A stretch of 51,413 nucleotides of DNA from Vicingus serpentipes (GTDB taxonomy: Bacteria; Bacteroidota; Bacteroidia; Flavobacteriales_E; Vicingaceae). Positions 44,601 to 51,413 of this stretch are shown in pieces (the stretch's first letter is position 1; every line of letters begins with the position of its first letter). Below the pieces are notes generated by a model. The model made no database searches. It was not told where the DNA came from and saw nothing but the letters and a program-made list of their open reading frames with translations. The stretch covers positions 1 to 51,413 of the forward strand of contig JAGFIT010000019.1 in assembly GCA_024103385.1 (NCBI GenBank). The letters run 5' to 3'. The translations under genes and the position numbers were made by a program.

Positions 44601-45317
44601 TTATTTTAGACCTGTTATATCCTCTACCCCTACTACCCTTTCTACAGTAAACCCTTCAGCGAAATCTGCTCCGATATCTCTTCCAAAATTGGCCATCCGT
44701 GCTTTTACAAAATCTAAAAATTGTTGGCTGGATATGGGTGTCTCTGGCAAATCAGAATCAGGATTGTAGAATTGGGAACTAAACGCCATGATTGCCTCCA
44801 TTTTTTGATCTACAAAATCAGTTACATCTACCACAAAATCAGGTTGTAAAAACCGATCTTGAATGTAATGATAAACAGCGTTTGGTCGCCACAATTCTTG
44901 CTTTTTTCCGTCCATTTCCGTTTCAATTTTTACTAACCCAGAATAAAAACAGGCTTCTGAAACCAGTTGAGCTGCTCTACCATGATCTGGATGTCTATCT
45001 TTTGGTGCATTTGCCAACACCACTTCCGGCTGATATTTTCTTAATATTTCAATGATTTTAAGTTGATGCGCTTTGTCATTTTTAAAAAACCCATCTTCAA
45101 AAACCAAGTTCTCTCGAATAACAACACCTAAAAGTTCAGCTGATTTTTCTGCTTCTTGTAACCTTAACTCTCCGCTTCCTCTTGAACCTAACTCTCCTTT
45201 GGTTAAATCTAATATCCCTACTTTTTTCCCTTGAGCAATGTGCTTTAATAATGTTCCACTGCACCCTAACTCTACATCATCGGGATGAACACCAATCGCC
45301 AGTATATCTAATTTCAT
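44601..45317 (-). CDS. bshB1: Bacillithiol biosynthesis deacetylase BshB1
   Basis: 238 residues of the PIG-L/LmbE zinc deacetylase family. The zinc and catalytic motif is AIGVHPDDVELGCSGTLLKH near the N terminus; the second zinc His is in KDRHPDHGRAAQLVSEACF. GELGSRGSGELRLQEAEKSA is a strong BshB1 signature. It deacetylates GlcNAc-malate in synthesis of bacillithiol, the low-molecular-weight thiol of Bacillota and many Bacteroidota. The bshA and bshC genes are not in the window. Confidence 0.93.
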   Translation of the reverse strand: MKLDILAIGVHPDDVELGCSGTLLKHIAQGKKVGILDLTKGELGSRGSGELRLQEAEKSAELLGVVIRENLVFEDGFFKNDKAHQLKIIEILRKYQPEVVLANAPKDRHPDHGRAAQLVSEACFYSGLVKIETEMDGKKQELWRPNAVYHYIQDRFLQPDFVVDVTDFVDQKMEAIMAFSSQFYNPDSDLPETPISSQQFLDFVKARMANFGRDIGADFAEGFTVERVVGVEDITGLK

Positions 45318-45394
45318 ACTTTGTTTGATTAAACCTCTAAAGATATTAATATTATTCTTAACAATAATTATCTTTACCCCTTTTTAGAAAAATT

Positions 45395-46795
45395 ATGGAG
45401 TTTGAATTCAAAGGCGCAGCACAAACGGTAACAGGTAGTAAGCATATTATTACCACCAGAAACGGTAAAAAAATATTATTAGACTGTGGTTTATTTCAAG
45501 GTAGAGATGCACTTAACAGTAATCACAATAAGGATTTAGGTTTTAATCCAAAAGAAATTGACTACTGTATCTTGTCTCATGCTCACATCGATCACTCTGG
45601 AGCTCTTCCTTACTTGGTAAAAGAAGGTTATAAAGGCACTATTTTCTGCACTAAAGCTACTTTAGATTTGTGCGAAATTATGTTGGTAGATAGTGCTCAC
45701 ATACAGGAATCGGATGCCGAATATAAAAACCGTAATAAAGATTTAGATGATGAAACAAGAGTGGAACCACTATATACCATTGAAGATGCAAAAAACGCAT
45801 TGACTAAATTTAAGTCTGTTACTTACGAAAAATGGATTAAAATAGATGATGAAATTGAACTGTGCTTTACCGTAGTAGGACATATATTGGGAGCTGGAGC
45901 CATCAATCTTCGCATTAAAGAGGAAGGGCATATTAATAAAGTTTGCTACACAGGTGACATTGGCAGAGAAAATCATCGGATCATTAAAAAACCAAAACCA
46001 TTTCCTCAAGCTGACTATATTATTACAGAATCTACCTATGGTAATCGGTTACATGATAACTTAGAGAAGGCTGAAAATAGGTTATTAGACATTGTTATTA
46101 AAACTTGTGTAGAGAAAAAAGGGAAATTGATTATTCCTGCTTTTAGTTTAGGAAGAACACAAGAAATAGTTTTCGCACTCGATCAATTAGAAACGGCTGG
46201 GAAACTACCAAAAATCAATGTATATGTGGATAGCCCGTTATCTACTAATGCAACAGAAATTGTAAGAAATCATCCTGAGTGTTTTAATAGTGATGTAATA
46301 AAATACATGCAATTTGATAGTGACCCTTTCGGTTTCGACCGATTGCACTACATTACAAAGGTGGAAGATTCCAAAATGCTGAACACGATCCCTGATCCTT
46401 GTATTATTATTTCTGCATCAGGCATGATGGAAGCAGGGAGAATTTTACATCATCTAAGAAACAACATTGGAGACAAAAAAAACACACTATTAATTGTTGG
46501 TTATTGTGAACCTTCTACCTTAGGTGCTAGGTTATTAAGAGGTGATAAAAGCATTAAATTATATGGTGAAGAACATAATGTGAATGCAGATATCGAAGTA
46601 ATGAACGAATACAGTGCCCACGGTGACTACAAGGAAATGATTAGTTATTTAAGTTGTCAAGACCCTAAAAAAGTAAAAGAAGTCTATTTAGTACATGGTG
46701 CTTACGAAGTGCAATTAGAATACAGAGAAAAATTACTGGATGCTGGATTCGAAAAGGTAAGAATTCCTAGTTTAACTTCTAAATACCAAGTTTAA
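45395..46795 (+). CDS. MBL-fold beta-CASP RNA-metabolising nuclease
   Basis: 466 residues. The metallo-beta-lactamase zinc motif is ILSHAHIDHSGALPYL (HxHxDH), with further ligands in the GHILGAGAI and TGDIG strands. The beta-CASP insert follows (about 215-370), with PAFSLGRTQEIVFALDQLE and SASGMMEAGRILHHLRN, and the C-terminal RMMBL-type segment EYSAHGDYKEMISYLS. These resemble CPSF73-type endo/exonucleases. RNA cleavage is inferred by family. Confidence 0.93.
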   Translation: MEFEFKGAAQTVTGSKHIITTRNGKKILLDCGLFQGRDALNSNHNKDLGFNPKEIDYCILSHAHIDHSGALPYLVKEGYKGTIFCTKATLDLCEIMLVDSAHIQESDAEYKNRNKDLDDETRVEPLYTIEDAKNALTKFKSVTYEKWIKIDDEIELCFTVVGHILGAGAINLRIKEEGHINKVCYTGDIGRENHRIIKKPKPFPQADYIITESTYGNRLHDNLEKAENRLLDIVIKTCVEKKGKLIIPAFSLGRTQEIVFALDQLETAGKLPKINVYVDSPLSTNATEIVRNHPECFNSDVIKYMQFDSDPFGFDRLHYITKVEDSKMLNTIPDPCIIISASGMMEAGRILHHLRNNIGDKKNTLLIVGYCEPSTLGARLLRGDKSIKLYGEEHNVNADIEVMNEYSAHGDYKEMISYLSCQDPKKVKEVYLVHGAYEVQLEYREKLLDAGFEKVRIPSLTSKYQV

Positions 46796-46832
46796 TAAAG
46801 AAATAGATTCTGTTCTAAAAATCAACAAGCTA

Positions 46833-46878
46833 CGTCATTGCGATGAATGAAGCGAAGCAAAATGAAAAAGCAATCTCA
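46833..46878. repeat. REP-like palindromic element (CGTCATTGCGA...AAGCAATCTCA)
   Basis: CGTCATTGCGA (46833-46843) and AAGCAATCTCA (46868-46878) flank a Gly/Ala-codon-like GAATGAAGCGAAGC core. ATTGC and GCAAT form the ends of a hairpin; another ATTGC follows at 46891-46895. The ends match the dispersed short palindromic repeat known in many bacterial genomes as CATTGCGA...GAAGCAATCTC. I saw no second copy in the window. It occupies the spacer between two converging genes. Confidence 0.55.
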
Positions 46879-46907
46879 TTTTATGTAGAAATTGCTTCTA
46901 ACTCAGA

Positions 46908-47768
46908 CTACAAAAAGCAGCTTACCATTCTATCTTTCCCGTTCATATCTTGATGCAAAACGACATTTTTCATTCCCTTAACCCGTAATAAGTTAACTAC
47001 CTCAGCCCCATATTTTTCATTGATTTCAAAATACAATTTCCCATTTTCTTTTAAATTCAAAATGGCAAAATCGGTAATTGCCTCATAAAATAACAATGGA
47101 TTTCTATCAGGAACAAAAAGAGCAATGTGAGGTTCGTAGTCAACAACATTTTTGCTCATTAAATCTTTTTCTTTTTCAGTAATATAAGGAGGATTACTAA
47201 CAATCACATCTACTTTAGTGGCTAACGTTTTGTTCTTTGATTGTAAAATATCAATCTGTTCTACATTGATTTTAAGTTGATTTAATAGCACATTCTCCTT
47301 CACTTTTTCTAATGCTTTTTCAGAAACATCCCAAGCATAAACATTAGCATTATTTAATTTTGATTTTATTCCCAAAGCAATACACCCCGAACCTGTACCT
47401 ATATCAATAATATTCTTAGCCAATGAATTTTCATTAACAATAAGAGATACCAACTCCTCCGTTTCTGGCCTTGGAATTAATGTGCTTTCATCAACTTTTA
47501 GAGTTAAACCATAAAACTCCCATTCTCCTAAAATATAAGCCAAAGGTTTTTTCTTTTTTAATGCTTTTACCACATTAATAATTTGGAGTAATTCTGATTC
47601 AGAAAAACGTTTTTCTTCCTTTAATGCAACAGCTGTTTTTTGTATTTCAAAATAAAAATCTAATACAATGTATAACATCGCATTTATTTCTACCTCATCA
47701 TAAAAATCATCCAATTGATTCTTAAAATAAGACACAACAGCTTCTAGATTATTTTTAGGTATTTTCAT
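46908..47768 (-). CDS. prmC: Release factor glutamine methyltransferase PrmC (HemK)
   Basis: 286 residues from ATG 47768; a TTG 9 bases earlier lies in a promoter box. The N-terminal helical release-factor-binding domain covers about 1-85. ESTLIPRPETEELV marks the linker. SAM motif I is IIDIGTGSGCIALGI, and the catalytic NPPY is in VDVIVSNPPYITEKE. It methylates the Gln of the GGQ motif in release factors RF1 and RF2. PrfA is not adjacent. Confidence 0.95.
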   Translation of the reverse strand: MKIPKNNLEAVVSYFKNQLDDFYDEVEINAMLYIVLDFYFEIQKTAVALKEEKRFSESELLQIINVVKALKKKKPLAYILGEWEFYGLTLKVDESTLIPRPETEELVSLIVNENSLAKNIIDIGTGSGCIALGIKSKLNNANVYAWDVSEKALEKVKENVLLNQLKINVEQIDILQSKNKTLATKVDVIVSNPPYITEKEKDLMSKNVVDYEPHIALFVPDRNPLLFYEAITDFAILNLKENGKLYFEINEKYGAEVVNLLRVKGMKNVVLHQDMNGKDRMVSCFL

Positions 47769-47774
47769 GAATGT

Positions 47775-47782
47775 CAAAAGTA
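47775..47782 (-). promoter_or_regulatory. Putative -7 box for prmC
   Basis: The minus strand reads TACTTTTG, a perfect TAnnTTTG, 6 bases before the ATG at 47768. Its presence over the TTG at 47777 favours the ATG start. A very short leader results. Confidence 0.4.
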
Positions 47783-47870
47783 TAAAAATGGCACATATAC
47801 TGCTATTAAGTTTAAATTAATTACCTCGTTAACTCAATTATTATTATATTCGGTGTTCAAATTTATAGTT

Positions 47871-48932
47871 ATGAAAAAATTAAAGCTTACTCTATTTGCC
47901 CTTCTTACAACAACCAGTTTCAATTGCTTTACTCAAACTGAAGTAGCTGTTGGAGACTCTACCGTTCTTGATAAAGCAAAGTCAGAAGCATTCTATAATG
48001 CTGGTATTGAAAAGTTTAACAACAAAGATTTACAAGGAGCAATCAGTAATTTTGACTCTGCCCTCATTTTAATTCCTGATTTTGATAAAGCATTGTTCAA
48101 TAGAGGTTCTATTAAATATCAGTTGAATGATTACGATGGAGCTATCAAAGATTTTAATGAAGTTATACGATTAAACCCCGATTCTAACAATGCTTATTTT
48201 TTGAGAGGACGATCTTATCAAGCATTAGATAAAGACGAAGAAGCAATCAAAGATTTTAACGATGCCATAAGAGTAGATGATAAAAATGCTGAAGCTTATT
48301 ATTATCGAGGGGGGTATTATTTTATCGATGGTAAATACAAAGAAGCGATAGCTGACTATGATAATACCATTAAAAATAAACCTAATCATGCTTATGCCTT
48401 TAATGACAGAGGAAGTGCAAAACGTCAATTAAATGATTACGATGGAGCCATCAAAGATTATAAAAAGGCAATCGCGATTAATGGCGATTTGAGTTTCTTT
48501 CATAACAATTTAGGGAGTGCTTATCGAAACAATAAACAATACGATGATGCTATTGCGAGTTATAGCAAAGCTATTACATTAAAAAATGACTATTACATCG
48601 CCTATAACAATAGAGGTTTAGCTAAACTTGAAAAAGGCGATTACCAAGCTGCCATTAAAGATTTTGATGATGCTATCCGATTAAAAGCCAGTTATGTTTA
48701 TGCCTACAACAATAGAGCTGCTGCAAAATATAAATTAGAAGATTTTGAAGGAGCCATAGCTGACTGTAATAAAGCGTTAATCCTTAAAGATGATTATGCT
48801 GCTGCATATTTAAACCGAGGAATTGCCTATGAACTAACTAGAAAACAAGACGAAGCATGTGAAGATTGGAATAAAGCAGCTTCTTTAGGACTGAAAAATG
48901 GAAAAATTTTCTCTCAACAAGCTTGCGATTAA
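47871..48932 (+). CDS. Exported TPR-repeat protein
   Basis: 353 residues from ATG 47871 (a GTG at 47853 would add six residues before the signal peptide). The signal peptide is KKLKLTLFALLTTTSFNCFTQ. Residues about 35-340 are about nine TPR units with the consensus A..Yy.RG..k..l.dy..AI.Df..Ai.l.p (for example AYNNRGLAKLEKGDYQAAIKDF). TPRs form a protein-binding superhelix; partners are unknown. The PorE-like OmpA gene follows after 16 bases, so the two are probably cotranscribed and act together in the periplasm. Confidence 0.88.
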   Translation: MKKLKLTLFALLTTTSFNCFTQTEVAVGDSTVLDKAKSEAFYNAGIEKFNNKDLQGAISNFDSALILIPDFDKALFNRGSIKYQLNDYDGAIKDFNEVIRLNPDSNNAYFLRGRSYQALDKDEEAIKDFNDAIRVDDKNAEAYYYRGGYYFIDGKYKEAIADYDNTIKNKPNHAYAFNDRGSAKRQLNDYDGAIKDYKKAIAINGDLSFFHNNLGSAYRNNKQYDDAIASYSKAITLKNDYYIAYNNRGLAKLEKGDYQAAIKDFDDAIRLKASYVYAYNNRAAAKYKLEDFEGAIADCNKALILKDDYAAAYLNRGIAYELTRKQDEACEDWNKAASLGLKNGKIFSQQACD

Positions 48933-48948
48933 TTAGCCGAACATAAAA

Positions 48949-51093
48949 ATGAAAAAAATGAAAAAATATACATCCCTACTTATTTTAATTCTTTTTGCTT
49001 CTATCGTAAAAGCACAAGATGTCCCTTTTGATAAAAAATTATTTAAAGAGCAAAAAGATGAGTTTAAAGAAGCAAAATCTAACTTAGACTTAGGCTACGA
49101 ATTATTTGAGGTAATCCCTTCTACTTATTTTGATATCAATGATAATAATTATAAGGAGCGTACCCAATATTATAGAAAAGCGCTACCACTAATATACAAA
49201 GCCTATAAGTTCAACCCTAATAATGCCGAATTGAATTACAGAATAGGAAGATGTTACTTACAAAATCCTGTATTTAAAGAAGAAGCTATCCCTCATTTAG
49301 AAAAAGCTTTACAGTTAAATCCTAATGTTGCCCCTGACATTCATTTTTATTTAGGAGAAGCCTATCACATAAAAATGGAATTTGACAGAGCCATTAAAGA
49401 ATATACAGTTCACCAAGGAAGTTTATCAGGAAAAAATCCAGAAGAACTAGAACTTGTAACGAAAAGAATTGAAGAATGTAAAACAGGAAAAAAATTGGTA
49501 GCCGCCCCCGTTAGAGTCTTTATCGATAACTTTGGTAACACCGTCAACTCTAAGTATCCCGAATACGGTGCTATCATTTCCGCTGATGAATCTATTATGA
49601 TGTTTACTTCTAGAAGAAATACCTCCACTGGAGCTGATAAAATGGTAGATGGAGCAGTAGATTATTTTGAAGACATATACATTACAACAAAAGTAGGTGG
49701 GAAATGGACTACTCCTGAAAATATGGGAAAACCTATCAATACTGATGGACATGATGCTACAACTGCTGTGGCTCCTGATGCTCAAAGTATGATTGTTTAT
49801 TTAGATGATGGAGGTGATGGAAATTTGTACGAATGTAAATTGGTGGGACAAAGTTGGTCAAAACCAAAGAAAATGAATAAAAATATCAATACCAAGTACC
49901 ATGAATCCTCTGCTAGTTATTCTAGTGATGGGAAAACACTCTATTTTGTAAGTAATAAACCAGGAGGATTTGGTCACCATGATATTTATGTAACAACATG
50001 GAACGAAGAAGATAAAGATTGGGGTGAAGCCAAAAATATTGGCTCCGTTATTAATACCAAATACAATGAAGAAGCTGTTTTGATTCATCCAGATGGAAAA
50101 ACACTTTACTTCAGCTCTCAAGGTCATAAAACAATGGGAGGCTATGATATATTCAAATCTACCATGAATGATGATGGTACATGGAGTGAACCTGAAAACA
50201 TAGGATACCCTATCAATACTGTTGACGATGATGTTTTCTTTGTTATCAATGCCAGCGGAAGGAGAGGTTATTATTCATCATTTAAAGCTGATGGATATGG
50301 TGAAAAAGACATTTATATGATTACTTTCTTAGGCCCAGAGAAACCGATGCAATTAAGTTCTGAGGACAATTTGTTGGCTAGTGTTGCGAAACCTTTAAGT
50401 GAAAAAGTAATAGAAAAGCAAGTGGACGCAAGCACTAAACGAATTACGATATTGAAAGGAGTTGTACGAGATATTAAGACACTAACGCCCGTTGGTGCTT
50501 CAATTGAATTGATTGACATCGAAGAAAACACAACTTTAGCTACCTTCGAATCCAATGAGAAAACCGGGCGCTATTTAGTTTCTTTACCTTCTGGTAAAAA
50601 CTATGGATTAATTTTAAGAAAAGAGGGATACCTTTTTCATTCAGAAAATTTTAACATCCCAAAGACTGCAGCTTATCAAGAAGTGGAGAAAAATATTGAT
50701 TTAAAACGTCTTGAAGTAGGTAGTGTTATTGTATTAAAGAACATATTTTATGACTACAATAAAGCAACTTTAAGAGATGCTTCTAAAAATGAATTGGACC
50801 GTTTAATTAAATTACTCAATGAAAATCCAACCGTTAAAATTGAGCTTTCCGCACATACTGACTCGAGAGGTGGTGATAAATACAATATGGACCTTTCTCA
50901 ACGTAGAGCTCAATCTTGTGTAGACTATTTGATTAAAAATAGTATCTCAACTGACCGATTAGTTTCTAAAGGATATGGTGAGTCACAATTGATACGAACA
51001 GACGAAGACATTGCCAAATTAAAATTTGAAGATGAAAAAGAAGAAGCTCACCAAGAAAACAGAAGGACTGAGTTTAAAATTATAAGTAAATAA
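48949..51093 (+). CDS. PorE-like TPR/PD40/CRD/OmpA protein
   Basis: 714 residues. Signal peptide KKYTSLLILILFASIVKAQD; TPR region about 30-165; PD40/WD40-like propeller about 185-465 (GKTLYFVSNKPGGFGHHDIY, GKTLYFSSQGHKTMGGYDIF); CarboxypepD_reg-like domain about 500-570; OmpA peptidoglycan-binding domain about 600-714 (VKIELSAHTDSRG, LSQRRAQSCVDYL). The order is that of PorE, a T9SS-associated periplasmic protein, although this one has no lipobox. It should link an envelope machine to peptidoglycan. Many Bacteroidota carry several paralogues, so T9SS function is likely but not certain. Confidence 0.85.
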   Translation: MKKMKKYTSLLILILFASIVKAQDVPFDKKLFKEQKDEFKEAKSNLDLGYELFEVIPSTYFDINDNNYKERTQYYRKALPLIYKAYKFNPNNAELNYRIGRCYLQNPVFKEEAIPHLEKALQLNPNVAPDIHFYLGEAYHIKMEFDRAIKEYTVHQGSLSGKNPEELELVTKRIEECKTGKKLVAAPVRVFIDNFGNTVNSKYPEYGAIISADESIMMFTSRRNTSTGADKMVDGAVDYFEDIYITTKVGGKWTTPENMGKPINTDGHDATTAVAPDAQSMIVYLDDGGDGNLYECKLVGQSWSKPKKMNKNINTKYHESSASYSSDGKTLYFVSNKPGGFGHHDIYVTTWNEEDKDWGEAKNIGSVINTKYNEEAVLIHPDGKTLYFSSQGHKTMGGYDIFKSTMNDDGTWSEPENIGYPINTVDDDVFFVINASGRRGYYSSFKADGYGEKDIYMITFLGPEKPMQLSSEDNLLASVAKPLSEKVIEKQVDASTKRITILKGVVRDIKTLTPVGASIELIDIEENTTLATFESNEKTGRYLVSLPSGKNYGLILRKEGYLFHSENFNIPKTAAYQEVEKNIDLKRLEVGSVIVLKNIFYDYNKATLRDASKNELDRLIKLLNENPTVKIELSAHTDSRGGDKYNMDLSQRRAQSCVDYLIKNSISTDRLVSKGYGESQLIRTDEDIAKLKFEDEKEEAHQENRRTEFKIISK

Positions 51094-51193
51094 GATTATT
51101 TTGGAATCCTAAATAATATAACCTAATCTTTACCTGTAACTATTAGTTGTATTATTATTATATTTATCCTCCTTATTTTCAAATATTTGGACT

Positions 51194-51413
51194 ATGACAA
51201 AAATAACTTTGGTCTTTTTCTATTGTCTAACTATTACTTCTTTATGCTTCGCTCAAAGAGGGAAAGATGGTGTAAAAGTCGTTAATAGCAATGAAGTTGT
51301 TAATGCATATACCACTCTATCTGCTGATGCAACAGCGGGAGATACGTCAATAACAGTTATTAATAATGACCTAAGTACTACTTTCCTTCCTAGTCTATCA
51401 CAGGGTGATTTAA
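51194..51413 (+). CDS. Secreted protein, 5' end only (runs off the window)
   Basis: ATG 51194 opens a frame that is still open at the window end (73 codons). It encodes a signal peptide (TLVFFYCLTITSLCFAQ) and then a mature start with VVNAYTTLSADATAGDTSIT and FLPSLSQGDL. This opening (LSADA..GDTSI.V....L....L..GDL) resembles the N terminus of large Bacteroidota T9SS-secreted surface proteins. It follows the PorE-like gene by 100 bases. Size and C-terminal domain are outside the window. Confidence 0.8.
   Translation, partial: MTKITLVFFYCLTITSLCFAQRGKDGVKVVNSNEVVNAYTTLSADATAGDTSITVINNDLSTTFLPSLSQGDL

Overview
The window looks like a chromosomal segment of an AT-rich, aerobic member of the Bacteroidota, most likely Flavobacteriales or a near relative. 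The evidence is: (i) family content typical of that phylum (two-component propeller sensor with a SpoIIE output, PorE-like TPR/PD40/OmpA protein, bacillithiol deacetylase BshB1, WbqC family, YwqK/MORN proteins, homogentisate pathway); (ii) almost no Shine-Dalgarno sequences; (iii) repeated occurrence of the Bacteroidota -7 promoter box TAnnTTTG just upstream of genes. Heme A synthase and two O2-dependent ring-cleavage enzymes imply aerobic respiration. No tRNA, rRNA, CRISPR array, intact insertion sequence or prophage was seen. No gene-free stretch exceeds 300 bases.

Layout. 1-2386: end of a histidine kinase, a REC-PAS-kinase hybrid and a NarL-type regulator. 2447-5580: MORN-like protein, heme A synthase (ctaA), a metal-binding lipoprotein with a CopZ-like chaperone, and an EamA exporter. 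5709-10489: pyrG, yidC and an acyltransferase-like gene. 10517-12245: exported papain-like peptidase and a small acidic partner. 12300-15236 (minus): a second kinase/NarL pair paralogous to the first. 15347-17435 (minus): sugar transferase, DegT aminotransferase and a small membrane protein. 17497-19867 (minus): HPPD and homogentisate dioxygenase. 20038-26080 (minus): QueD-type enzyme, a propeller/SpoIIE sensor-phosphatase and an exported TPR-caspase. 26254-31164: small membrane protein, YbaB, TSUP transporter, acyltransferase, lipoprotein, PAP2 phosphatase and DUF4870-like protein. 31176-33758 (minus): a very long TolA-like coiled-coil protein. 33912-38314: WbqC-like protein, PTPS, folE, Bax-inhibitor-1 family, sucD and fabG. 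38438-44598: an exopolysaccharide operon (asnB, glycosyltransferase, flippase, sulfotransferase, methyltransferase). 44601-51413: bshB1, beta-CASP nuclease, prmC, a TPR protein, a PorE-like OmpA protein and the start of a secreted protein.

How the genes may work together. The strongest candidate for an undescribed system is the tight two-gene operon at 20520-26080. It encodes an exported TPR/beta-domain caspase with an intact His/Cys dyad, followed 8 bases later by a sensor with a periplasmic propeller, one membrane pass and a cytoplasmic PP2C-type phosphatase. Pterin genes (folE, two PTPS-family genes) and the tyrosine/homogentisate enzymes occur in the same window, so tetrahydropterin-dependent phenylalanine hydroxylation may feed the ring-cleavage pathway; the hydroxylase itself is not here. 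Other points of interest are a promoter nested in a terminator (17163-17217), a perfect 15-bp tandem duplication that doubles a start codon (4392-4421), a TTG start directly abutting an in-frame stop (40430-40435) and five in-phase 105-bp coiled-coil repeats (32454-32978). Function calls rest on motif recognition by eye; no database search was run.
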